DNA from: Fragilariopsis cylindrus CCMP1102
Lineage: Eukaryota > Bacillariophyta > Bacillariophyceae > Bacillariales > Bacillariaceae
Assembly (NCBI GenBank): GCA_900095095.1
Contig: FMBT01000402.1
Coordinates: forward strand, 62,001 to 126,000
Direction: 5' to 3'
Length of the DNA: 64,000 nt
Below the pieces are notes generated by a model, which was not told where the DNA came from, did not search any database, and was given only the letters and a program-made list of their open reading frames with translations. The translations under genes and the position numbers were made by a program. Every line of letters starts with the position of its first letter. Positions within the stretch are counted from its first letter, which is position 1. Of the stretch, positions 54,001-62,231 are shown piece after piece.

Positions 54001-54083
54001 TTATAACGCCTACACTTTTCGGACTCACTCACATACACCACAGTCGAAGCGAACCTCATCGTCACAAGCACATCACAAGATGA
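51060..54083 (+). CDS. Membrane-anchored NADPH-thioredoxin reductase fused to two glutaredoxins
   Basis: This is a 1007-residue single exon. Residues 1-80 are Ser/Asn-rich, one membrane span follows (about 82-100), then a Gln/Glu/Lys-rich low-complexity stalk to about 235. The reductase is of the small bacterial/plant NTR type: FAD-binding GAGPSG (248-253), redox pair CAIC (409-412) followed by DGH, NADPH-binding GGGDAA (437-442) and HRRNEF, and TNIPGLFAAGEVTD near its end. Two tandem glutaredoxin domains follow: CPYC (716-719) with TVPNVFVGG, and CPEC (897-900) with SVPNLFID and IGG. Each is preceded by a related CDL...C segment, so they arose by duplication. Electrons could pass from NADPH through FAD and CAIC to the Grx sites of the same chain. 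Known fusions differ: NTRC is NTR-Trx, and animal TGR is Grx-high-Mr TrxR. The C-terminal end looks altered by a local duplication. Confidence 0.85.
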   Translation: MAPFSTTPPSSSSSSNNNGAATVYRRKMNSSLSSSSCNNWRSDTADLPMYYNNNNHSNHNRDKNGNRSSSPSSLSSSKTRSIVGVITFTFCIAIIVVLGINKEIDIKIAAIMDPPPPRLQLYEQQNNRQRRVDQQQKKEDVENEQQQKQHQKHRQRRDEQQQKKEDVEKEQQKNHVIEAEENENENENNVPSTTIRQDLQPIMVDHTTVKKMDNVEEKIVLADAKQQLSSSSSTPDNSIIYYDIVIAGAGPSGLTAALFASRAGLNVYVLGSSATGLLSQTKHLDNFPSFTGNSGVSSGSDTSSDKSAGSGTGPGWLKATYKQAKFWGTKFGPSGLLISSIERRLQQEEAEGKKNNDYYFALKTDGSSSENDNDNTIRSYSVIVASGANPRKLNLPGEDKLWGVSLHNCAICDGHIYQAGGGFDDEEPIETTVLVVGGGDAALDAALLLSRYATKVILVHRRNEFTKAHNINSLNLIKSSSKIEIMTPYTVNEWITQKDDPSQLTGVKLLHNKEKEKEEIVLKIDGAFVMIGATPNTDWINTKQTSTTNNYNLGLDLDDEGLIKTSIQLSQGMGADGITSTNIPGLFAAGEVTDNIYKQAITAASAGAQAAIDAERWLREHRPPSSQSKSQLQPKQQQQQQQRITTKTKSYTADADAEVVAAASIVVDEKKKDDIKINIKKNDENDDDDNCDLTLQDCINTIIHKYPVVVFSKPSCPYCHKALEALSLAGIPQDGEKSEHNDAMLHVIDLSQHSNTQEIQKTLKTMTGRRTVPNVFVGGTSIGGGDETSKFQKNGQLVPLLEKAGAFIKKNIENDNDTDTSSSLMKNKSSSSSDIIIKDGIEKVEEKTNTSIDRKTVDKVAHATNDFGGESCDLAYEECFLEIIDKYSVVMFSLSWCPECKRMLELLNRIGVDTTNNQVHIIDLDDFKPIAATIRQHMKKLTERRSVPNLFIDSEFIGGFSQTNEMHEQGQLIPKFINAEIITPTLFGLTHIHHSRSEPHRHKHITR

Positions 54084-54210
54084 AATACATGAACAATAAG
54101 GTCAACAACTTATTCCTAAATTACAAAATAATGCAGAGCTTGCATAACACCGCCTACACTTTTCTCAGTCACTCACTCACACGCACCACACTCCAAGTAA
54201 GCCATCCTCA
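54066..54210 (+). repeat. Duplicate of the 3' end of the reductase-glutaredoxin gene
   Basis: Sequence after the stop repeats 53945-54080 with changes (GAAATACATGAACAA, CTTATTCCTAAATTA, AATGCAGAG, CGCCTACACTTTTC, CACTCACTCAC). It is no longer in frame with the gene. Confidence 0.7.
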
Positions 54211-54606
54211 TCACACGCAAGAAAAGTAAACAGAAAAGAGTAAATAACAAATAATGTCATAATATCACTAGTTCATTTATTTATCTATTTATTTCAATAG
54301 CAGCTCTTTTTGTTTTGACAAGTTGAAAGTACTACATTTATTTTGTAGAAAAAAGTAGACTATAATTTCTTTAAATATGCTACAGTACATTATTTTAATG
54401 AGGAAGACCGACATTATTGTTATTGTTGGCCTCGTTTATTGGGAGGAGTGTGGATCAATATTTGGTAGTATTATCTATTGGTCATCTCATTTACGTTCGA
54501 TACACTACTGTACTCGTTATATCAAAAAAAGCATGCATGGGTCGAACTAATACGTACGCCACATTCCATACTAGGACTACTAGTACATAGCTCGTATACA
54601 TACTAT
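54211..54606. other. Intergenic
   Basis: Downstream sequence between convergent genes, with TTATTTATCTATTTATTT near 54275. I see nothing coding. A plus-strand ORF overlapping the next gene (54478-54996) is treated as a shadow. Confidence 0.45.
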
Positions 54607-54987
54607 TTACTTGGAGAAAAGGAACAGCTCTCGATTTGTGACGCTCGACCCAACCCCTTTGACCGACGAGAGCTCAGCATCGTACTGAAAGCGAAAATTC
54701 CACCCCAGAACCTCCATCGTATCGAGCAATGCCACCACGGCGTCCTCCTCGTTGTACTTCTGAAAATCGTGATTCATATGGGCGGTGTAGTGGAGGTTAA
54801 ACTTACTAACCTGAAACTGAATGCGCTCAGCTTTTCCGACACACTTAATGACTCTGAGACCCTGGTTAAGAGCATTTACCAACTCCGGAGTAACGGCGGA
54901 TCCATGCAGGGAGAAGTTCTTCTCCGCGGACACCTGAAAGCCCGACGGCTTGATTTTGAATGTCTTTTTGATAATCACGTGCGGCAT
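54607..54987 (-). CDS. Small conserved-looking protein of unknown function
   Basis: I choose the ATG at 54987 (MPHVIIKKTFKIKPSG, 126 residues). The longer frame to 55071 would add a hydrophobic stretch (CFALLLLLISPISILS) that could be a signal peptide, so a secreted form cannot be excluded. The protein is of mixed alpha/beta type (FQVSKFNLHYTAHMNHDF, DAVVALLDTMEVLGWNFRFQYDAE, SSVTNRELFLFSK). Its codon use is more balanced than in the neighbours, which supports a real gene. I do not recognise the family. It converges with the reductase-glutaredoxin gene. Confidence 0.6.
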   Translation of the reverse strand: MPHVIIKKTFKIKPSGFQVSAEKNFSLHGSAVTPELVNALNQGLRVIKCVGKAERIQFQVSKFNLHYTAHMNHDFQKYNEEDAVVALLDTMEVLGWNFRFQYDAELSSVKGVGSSVTNRELFLFSK

Positions 54988-55526
54988 CTTTTCTGAAGAG
55001 GAGTGATGGGACAGGATTGAAATGGGAGAGATTAACAAAAGAAGAAGAGCAAAGCATATCACATTACACAAAAGAACGATATCAATTCCCCCATCTTCCG
55101 CCCCCTTTCAATCGCACGCTAATAATGGTCGCTATTGTACCGGTAGCTAGTAAGTGAGTAAAAACCATTCTCATATGTTGTTACAGTGTATAAGTGTATC
55201 ATTCCTTTCATTCGCATTCATTCTTTTTTCTGTTGAGTTTCTCTCTCACTTCGATCGATGGAACAAAAAGCACAATAAAGAAGACAAGTAAAAGTAATAC
55301 AATCTGTTCTATTACTTTTATCACACCATTATTTTACGTAGCGTAGCATACCTATTTTATTGTGTGAATTAATACAAGTACAAGTACAACTACAAATGCA
55401 AGTAATACATGCCTGCTAAAAGAATCAAATTCGTTATGTATAGAATCAACGAAGCAAATCAAATCAAATCAACAAATCAAATCAAATCGACAATTAATAA
55501 TTAACAAAACATAACTCCAAATAATA
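54988..55526. promoter_or_regulatory. Divergent intergenic region
   Basis: The 5' regions of the small gene (-) and the acidic membrane gene (+) lie here. It ends in an AAATCAAATC pentamer array (about 55455-55490), comparable in place to the GAATT array before the paralogue at 19193. Confidence 0.4.
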
Positions 55527-55937
55527 ATGATGGCATGTGAAGATGATCCCCTCATTATTGATCGTCATGATGATGATTACGAAGATGCTGCTGAAGACGA
55601 CGATCCACTTATTGATGTTGTATTACATGTTGTATCCACAAAATCTCATCGTGATACTGCTGTAGTAGTAGTAATAGATAGTGAAGTTAACGACAATACT
55701 ACTACTACTTCGTTTATTGCAAAAGAGAAGGAGAAGGAGAAGAAGAAGAAAGACTTAGTTGATACTGTTATAGTGATAATGACAGCAATGGTATTTATTG
55801 CATTGTCAGTATACGTCATCTTAGCAATAAGTAAACTAGTTTTAGTGTTGTACGACCGTGCCGTTAATAATAATACCACATACTACAAATATTACTCGAT
55901 CACGACGAGCAAGAGCTCGATCGAAGACGACGAATAA
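55527..55937 (+). CDS. Acidic single-pass membrane protein, paralogue of 19193-19558
   Basis: This 136-residue product starts MMACEDDPLIIDRHDDDY, followed by a second DDDPLIDVV unit, a Lys/Glu run (EKEKEKEKKKKD), one membrane span (VIVIMTAMVFIALSVYVILAI) and a short Tyr/Ser-rich tail. The EDDPLI start, the acidic repeats, a single span and Cys-rich remnants downstream are shared with the gene at 19193. The order suggests an acidic cytosolic part and an extracellular region that has been lost or truncated. No function is recognised. Confidence 0.5.
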   Translation: MMACEDDPLIIDRHDDDYEDAAEDDDPLIDVVLHVVSTKSHRDTAVVVVIDSEVNDNTTTTSFIAKEKEKEKKKKDLVDTVIVIMTAMVFIALSVYVILAISKLVLVLYDRAVNNNTTYYKYYSITTSKSSIEDDE

Positions 55938-56139
55938 GCAAGGAGGTGAAGAATAAAAGGAAAAGATGATCCTGCTGCATGACGTTGATATATACTGTAT
56001 ATATTGGAAACAAATACGACCAGATACCAAGTTTCTGTCTTCCATGTATCCCAATATAGCGGTATAATTGGATAACATTATTAGATATATTATACTGAGA
56101 TGATCCAAGTTATTTAGATTGTTGTGGTTCTCATTTTGT

Positions 56140-56430
56140 ATAAAGAGTATGAATGCTATCTGCCTGTTAACACTATCACCAACAACAAAACTGACAGCTA
56201 ATCCTACACCAACTCCTAACTAAATGAAGGAAAGTTATATGAATATGATCCTCCTACAGATTTTTGCTTCAATGATATATTAAATCCTGATAGATATTGT
56301 TGGAGTGAGTCCTTTCGGGTTATCTACCAGTTGGTGGAAACTAACGAAGTCGTGGGAAGCAACCACACCCGGTATAGCTGTGGCTCTATTCTGGACGTGA
56401 CTACTATGATTATGGATCAACAAAGATAGA
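56140..56430 (+). pseudogene. Remnant of Cys-rich module, related to 20.4-20.7 kb
   Basis: Sequence around ACAGCTAATCCTACA, GATTTTTGCTTCAATGATAT and TTGTTGGAGTGAGTCC parallels the third module at 20380-20690 (ACAGCTAATCCTACA, GATTATTGCTTCAACGATAC, TTGTTGGTGTGAGCCC). The coding frames are broken by stops and shifts. It lies downstream of the membrane ORF at 55527 in the same order as in the first cluster. Confidence 0.55.
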
Positions 56431-56538
56431 TGATGGCATGGCAATCATGGGCAATTATTCCTGGTACCAAATGTCTAAAACGCAAAAAACAAATGGATTC
56501 GAAATTCGAAGACATCGTAGCATATAAAGTAAATAATA

Positions 56539-56679
56539 ATGTTTAACAACAACTTTGACGATATCCTACTCGTATTATCGTTACTTCATAGTTGTATAAT
56601 ATCAGTATTTATTGTTACAGTATTCATATTAAGTTGTCGTTGTCCTGTCACTGTCGTATCGTTACCGTTTATCATATAA
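56539..56679 (+). CDS. Small hydrophobic ORF (46 residues)
   Basis: MFNNNFDDILLVLSLL is followed by a hydrophobic span (SCIISVFIVTVFILSC). Its place behind the Cys-rich remnant parallels the small hydrophobic ORF at 21128-21310. It may be a remnant rather than a working gene. Confidence 0.25.
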   Translation: MFNNNFDDILLVLSLLHSCIISVFIVTVFILSCRCPVTVVSLPFII

Positions 56680-57339
56680 GAAGGTTATTCAGCATCGCCT
56701 AATAATGTACTACTACTACTAGTAATAACAAGACTACTATATAGAGGACGATGATAACGCATGCAGCCGACATTATATAATGGTGATCGAGATTGACGAT
56801 GATTATACGGCATCAGGATGAGAGGATAGATTGGAAGAGGAAACATATAAAAATGATGGTTTCCACAATGAAGATGATGAGGGAAATAATAGTACTGTAC
56901 AGCGACGACAATAGCGTCAACAACAACAACGGATTCTGCTCCTCCGACCAGCGAAATTCTTTTATTGTGTACAAAATACAGCAGTGTCGTTCTTAGAACG
57001 ACAAGGATACCGCGCGTAGTGTTCTTTGTTCTCATTTCACAGATAAAAAAAACTTGTGGCGTGCCATTTATACGAGCGGTGAGAAGTTCAATCCCACGAT
57101 GCACGCACGATACATCAGAAAATCGAATCAAAATCGTATCAAATCGTATCAAATCGTATCAAAATCGTATCAAAATCGTATCAAAATCGTATCAAATCGT
57201 ATCAAGTCAAATTAACCGCCATCGTCGTATCAAGCAATCATTGCAACAATAAGAGAACAACACCAGATATAAAATCTAAATCATATATATCATCTGCGGG
57301 ATATTAGTATAGTCCTAATATAATACAGGTATCATATAA
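56680..57339. other. Intergenic with ATCGTATCAA array
   Basis: About 57117-57208 is an array of AAATCGTATC and AAAATCGTATC units. The region must also hold the missing first exon of the ankyrin-like gene if that gene is spliced; I could not place it. Confidence 0.4.
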
Positions 57340-58692
57340 TATAATAAGGGTCAGAATTCTTCAAAGCAATCAACCAGCACAAGTACAAACACAAGTCAAA
57401 TAAGTAGTAGTAGTATCCTGGAAGGACAGTTACGTCGTGGAGAATGGGAGGACCTTCGTCTTTATTTACAATCCTCAAAGGGTTGTAATGAAATTATTCA
57501 AAATGGTCTGATTTCGTATCAAGGTCGTAACACAAAAATTCTGACACCACCATTATGGACAGCAATTTTTCATCATGCACCACTTGATATTGTACAAACA
57601 ATATATAATATACTACTCCTACAGCAACATCAACAATCGGAACAAGAAAAAGTAAATATGAAATATGACGAAAAATTACTATTACCAATAATATCAACAG
57701 ATTTATTACATGTTGCATTAGAATCATCTGGTGGACCAACTGATACAAGAAGGCACTACAATAATGAGAATGATCCCAAAGAATATTTCCATTTGATTCA
57801 GTTCCTAGTAGAGCGATGTTGTGTTATTAAACCATCATCATCATTATTGTCCAAGACCTGTACTTTGAAGGAAGCCAAAATACAAAAACACTATACACCA
57901 TTAGGTCATGCTCTATCTAATCGATGTGTCTCCTCTGATATTGTACAATATTTATGTTTCAGTTGTCCCGAGGCCATTGATATCGATTGTACATTCGTGG
58001 AGGATAAGAATGAATATGATATTTCAACATTAGCATTATCAATTGGAGGACAAAGTAGTAGTAATAATATTAATAATGATGATAATAATGAGAAACGTGA
58101 TTTAATATTAAGAGGATCTGATTTTTATAAGCAAAAATTCAATATCATCAATACCACAGCAGCAATAACAACAACAACTTTATCAACAACAGATGATGAA
58201 ACAACAGATAAAATAAAAGTAATAGTTCAAGAACAACTTCCACCACCGAATAAATCAGCTATTGAAAAATCTCTTCGAACAGTAGCAAATTATGGAGAAT
58301 GGCAGGCAGTTCAGAATATTCTACCATTACTAACTTACAGCAACAGCAATAGCAACAAAGACGACGACGAGAAAGAGAACAAGGACAAGGAACAACAATC
58401 AGAACTGGAACCGGAACCGGAACCATTATGGGTGACTGATATACGAAATGAAATGGAGGATTATTTTAAAAAAAAGAAACGTATCAAAGAAATGAATCGA
58501 AAACGAAGAAAATATTTTGGTGTCGTGATGTACGATGTGGATAGTATAGTTGATTTAATTTCTACTGTCATCCCAAAAAGAAGAAAAAGAAGAAAAAAAA
58601 TAAACGTAATAATAAGAAAAATAAAAATAATAATAGTAGAAGTCATGCACTGGATCAGCGTCGTCGTCGGAATGATAATGGTGGAAAAATAA
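57340..58692 (+). CDS. Ankyrin-like repeat protein, 5' end not found
   Basis: The frame is open from the codon after a stop at 57337-57339, but the first ATG is at 57658. The sequence before that ATG is clearly coding (GQLRRGEWEDLRLYLQ, PPLWTAIFHHAPLDIVQ). A 5' exon is therefore likely, with a possible acceptor GGGTCAG ending at 57354. The body consists of degenerate ankyrin-type units (LHVALESSGG, HLIQFLVERCCVI, YTPLGHALSNRCVSSDIVQ, ISTLALSIGG, GEWQAVQNILPLL) with Asn/Asp/Thr-rich inserts. This is a common diatom type used for protein binding. The last 60 residues are very basic and then hydrophobic (RKRRKYFG, KRRKRRKKINVIIRK). The partner is unknown. Coding character is clear; the start is uncertain. 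Confidence 0.6.
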   Translation, partial: YNKGQNSSKQSTSTSTNTSQISSSSILEGQLRRGEWEDLRLYLQSSKGCNEIIQNGLISYQGRNTKILTPPLWTAIFHHAPLDIVQTIYNILLLQQHQQSEQEKVNMKYDEKLLLPIISTDLLHVALESSGGPTDTRRHYNNENDPKEYFHLIQFLVERCCVIKPSSSLLSKTCTLKEAKIQKHYTPLGHALSNRCVSSDIVQYLCFSCPEAIDIDCTFVEDKNEYDISTLALSIGGQSSSNNINNDDNNEKRDLILRGSDFYKQKFNIINTTAAITTTTLSTTDDETTDKIKVIVQEQLPPPNKSAIEKSLRTVANYGEWQAVQNILPLLTYSNSNSNKDDDEKENKDKEQQSELEPEPEPLWVTDIRNEMEDYFKKKKRIKEMNRKRRKYFGVVMYDVDSIVDLISTVIPKRRKRRKKINVIIRKIKIIIVEVMHWISVVVGMIMVEK

Positions 58693-59148
58693 TGTGAACA
58701 CAAATTGAAACTTTATGATTGAGTGTTGTGAACAACACTAGCGAGGGAATATGGACAGAGTTGATAGTACAGTAACTAACAATAGTATCATTATAGAACT
58801 TTTTCAGTACTGATCCAATTCTTTGAAATCGTATCATAATGCATTGTCTTGCATTACACCACAAACAATGTACTATACATGGCGATTAATATTGATGAAT
58901 AACGTACTAGTTAAATTTAATCGAATTTTGATTTCTTCACATTTTTTTATACCAGACTTTTCTTTTACCAGAATTTCCTTTGTCTTTTTTACTTTGCCTT
59001 TTTTTTCCTTCTAATTTTTCATTGCCTTTTTTTGTAGACTTAAAGCTTTTGCTGTTCTTATTCTTATTCGATATTTCCGTAGGACTAGAAGCTGCACTAA
59101 GGGGCAATGAGCTAGGAACCTCACGCTGGTCAAAACTAAGAACAGAAC
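58693..59148 (-). repeat. Region with a duplicate of the adjacent gene's C-terminal coding end
   Basis: On the minus strand, about 59145-58935 repeats the C-terminal part of the neighbouring gene with changes: Ser/Pro-rich sequence, then NKNKNSKSFKSTKKG, against KKNKNRKSSKSTKKA in the gene. It is open in another frame for about 60 codons to a stop near 58941, so it could serve as an alternative C-terminus after a frame change. The rest (58693-58930) shows nothing. Confidence 0.55.
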
Positions 59149-60381
59149 TTAGTTTGTCTTACTTTTCTTATTTGTCTTTGCCTTTTTTGTAGACTTCGAG
59201 CTTTTTCTGTTCTTATTCTTCTTTGACACTCTCCTAGGCATTATTGAGCTGGGTTCCAGACTAGGGAGAGAACTTGGTGCACCACTTGGAGTAGAACTTG
59301 GCATGGAATTGGGTCCAGCACTTGGCATAGAACTTCGTTCTAAACTGGGCAAGCTACTCGGTGTCTTACTCGGAATCGAACTAGGAATTGAACTAGGAGA
59401 GACCGACTCGAAAGTAGGCGAATCAGATGGCGAATCGGACGGTGTTGAAGTTGGTGAATTGGACGGTGATGAACTTGGTGAATCAGATGGCGAATCGGAC
59501 GGTGATGAGCTTGGTGAATCAGATGGCGAATCGGACGGTGATGAGCTTGGTGAATCAGATGGCGAATCGGACGGTGATGAGCTTGGTGAATCAAATGGCG
59601 AATCGGACGGTGTTGAACTTGTGTATGCAGCGGGACAGTACTCTTGATCAGGTGGTCCCAAGTCAGACTACAAAAGAATCAGTATTATAGAAGACAAATA
59701 GAGAGTGAGATCCTTATTTTTTATGTATTACACATGGATGGTCATCATGAAATCAACACTAGATATGATAATCCACATTCTTTAGCAATGTAAAAAAATA
59801 CTTACAAAACGAGTCCAGCCGATAGATTGTCCTTCTGATAGAACAGGATAGGCCCCACAAGCATTTGTGAAGGGGATTTGGTACACATTGATAATTTCCT
59901 CTCCATCCTTGTTTAGGCCAACAATATTCACTTGAATACCTCTTGGAAGATCCTCTGGATCCACGATCATTCCAGGGATAGCAGCGTAAGAAATGTATGA
60001 AAAAGTGTTTCCATCTAACCCTAACCCTAACCCTCCAATGTTTTCTTGGACAATAACCTGTCCGTTCTGGTTGAACTCGAGGATGTCAATTGATGGGACA
60101 GATACAGGGACAAGATCGGAAACTTCAGGATCTCTAATAAATAATGGAGTAACGAAACAAGTTGTTGCAGCAACTGCATCACCCAATGTAATGTTGACAG
60201 GAGGGCGGCATGTGAGAGAGAAGTCCAGTGTGAATTTGTATGAATTTGGTGCACAATAGCATATTTCCGGTTCTGCACTTCCACTTCCAGTTGCACTTGC
60301 GGCGTTTACTACACCAAATTGAGTACTACTACAAGATAAGGTTGCAATTGTCAAAATAACATAGCAATAGTAAAACTTCAT
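59149..60381 (-). CDS. Secreted diatom-type protein with Pro-Ser repeat tail, one intron
   Basis: Exon 1 is 60381-59806 and exon 2 is 59667-59149. The 138-bp intron has a GTAAGT donor and a TTTTGTAG acceptor. Residue Phe192 is followed in frame by SDLGPPDQEYCPAAY, for 364 residues in all. A signal peptide (about 1-28, ending NAASA) precedes a globular domain with conserved-looking cysteines (EICYCAPNSYKFTLDFSLTC, ATTCFV, TNACGAYPVLSEGQSIGWTRF). I believe this domain belongs to a multicopy diatom secreted family, but its function is unknown to me. The tail has many S-P-S-D and S-S-S-P units, then a Lys-rich end (KSSKSTKKAKTNKKSK). Such Pro-Ser tails are typical of extracellular or wall-associated algal proteins. 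GLGLGL near residue 117 is encoded by telomere-like GGGTTA units. Confidence 0.75.
60016..60034. repeat. Telomere-like CCCTAA units inside an exon
   Basis: Three TAACCC units lie within coding sequence and encode Leu-Gly pairs on the minus strand. Shorter matches occur at about 6658-6670 and 7206-7218. Confidence 0.6.
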
Positions 60382-61893
60382 TGTTGTGTTGTCGTTGTTT
60401 GATAGTTAATTGTATTGGTATTTGTATTTTGTGTCTACTTCCTTACGATTATTCTATATGATAGATGAATTTTTCATTTAATTTATGAATTGTAAAAAGA
60501 TAAGGAGGCGAGAAAAGTAGAAAAAGAGAAAGTTCAATAGACACAATGATGTGAGTAAATCACATTGCACATAATAGTAGCAAAACTGGTAACGGTGTAA
60601 TGATGTATGTGATGATCAACGGATGCTTTATTCTATTATTATTATTGTTGTTGTTGGTGTTGTTGTTGTTGTTATTGTTGAGCATATATAAAAGTGTGCC
60701 ACAACAACATTAAAATAACTTGACGCGATGTGATATGATGTGATGCAATGAACTAAATTGTAACTGTTGTACTACAACTCCTAGTCGTTGTTGTTGTTCA
60801 ATTTATATTTGATTTGTATCGTTGTTGTGGTGAATGTGATGGTGTCTGTTGTTATGATTGTATTTGTACTCGTACAAGTACTCTGCTCGTACTACACTAG
60901 TACTGCTAGTACTGTGTTAGTTATAGCTGCATGATTACCATTATTTATACACCATTATTTGTATCGTTGTTGTTGATAGTAGGTATTCCTGTACTGTTGT
61001 ATTTTTATTTCATTTGTATCGTTATATAGCTGTACACGTACTAGTAGTAGAATTGTTGTTGTTGTATTTAGCTACTGTAGTCGTCGGGGTTATTCGTAAC
61101 CGGGAAGGTACAGTGGTAGTCGGTCGACCCACACTTGAATTGATATTATCGATTTGACGAACTGACTCGTCATAAAAACTCACAAATTGTAGGTAACCAT
61201 TTAATTCTACCATTCGACCCTTGTAAAATGAATTACGGTAACGTAAACTAAAGTCTCATTCATACACAGTCACAATTCTCTTCCTTAGTCCTATTTGTTA
61301 TGCTCATCTAATCTACAGGTTGTTGTTTTATTACAGTTATCATCATTAGATCGTTGTCGTGGTGTCGTCGCACCGACCGACTAATGAATTACTGCCATCA
61401 TGATTATGTTAGTTTGGAGTTGTTAGTTGTTACTGTGACCATCCTGGTTTCATTGCTGTTGATATTGTTGGTGTGCATTATCATTATCATTATCTTTAGA
61501 ATTATTTTAATTTCTATAGTGATCATTATCATTGCACTGTATTAATAGTCGTGTCGTTATGTTAAAATCAATCTAATTTAAAAAGGCAAAATGGCAGTAT
61601 TTTTTATTTGATACAATTTAGTTTGATGGTACTTACATTTTTTAGGATATATGGATGTGATGTGATGATGATTTACTGTAGATGATACTGTACTCGGTAG
61701 AGTCTTTGAAATAAGGCTTGTTGATTGATATTAATTTGAACGAGATTTAAACTGCGAGGATATAACAGTGCAATATCGATGTAGCTTGCAGCAAATTGAA
61801 TTCTTTCAAATATGACGTACAATTAAAATTGTACGCCACATCACATCAACTGATATTATGGAACGGCGAGTGGGCGTCTGTTAAGGAAAGTCC
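60382..61893. other. Intergenic with GTT-rich runs
   Basis: The promoter side of the secreted-protein gene lies here, with TTGTTGTTGTTG runs (about 60640-60680) and several TTGTATCGTTGTTG repeats. Small ORFs at 61022-61213 (-) and 61354-61545 (+, strongly hydrophobic) lack other support. No gene is called. Confidence 0.4.
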
Positions 61894-62010
61894 GCATGGT
61901 AAAGTAGATTACTGATTCCTAAGTAAGTATTTTGATTTTGAAGTGAGTACCGCACAGTGTTTGTCGCATGGTAAAGTAGGTTACTGATTCCTAAGTAAGT
62001 ATTTTGATTT
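61894..62010. repeat. Direct repeat, two 45-bp units 72 bp apart
   Basis: GCATGGTAAAGTAG, TTACTGATTCCTAAGTAAG and TATTTTGATTT occur at 61894-61938 and again at 61966-62010 with about one difference. Confidence 0.75.
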
Positions 62011-62188
62011 GGATGTGCGATACGATAAATCGAATACCGTATTTGCGTCTCCGATACTGTAAGATTGATTGAATACTGTATTGACGATGGATCGTCTATC
62101 GTCGTTGTTGTGTTTTTGTGTTTTTGTGTTTTGTGTCCGAAATGAAGAAAAGTGATATAAGTAAGTGCACAAAGAAAAGGGATCATAA

Positions 62189-62231
62189 ACTAAATAAGTA
62201 CAGGTCTATCATTATTTGACTAGAAGTTAAA
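62189..62231 (+). repeat. Dispersed repeat shared with 982-1021
   Basis: ACTAAATAAGTACAGGTCT and TTTGACTAGAAGTTAAA match the left end of the window in the same order and orientation, with a small insertion between. Confidence 0.7.

Noticed and set aside
54478-54996. 172-residue plus-strand ORF
   Set aside because: It overlaps the minus-strand gene, which has the better protein-like sequence. The plus frame has no recognisable feature.
61354-61545. Hydrophobic 63-residue ORF as a membrane protein
   Set aside because: Its Ile/Leu/Val content follows from ATTATC-type repeats. Unlike the ORFs at 21128 and 56539 it has no cluster context.
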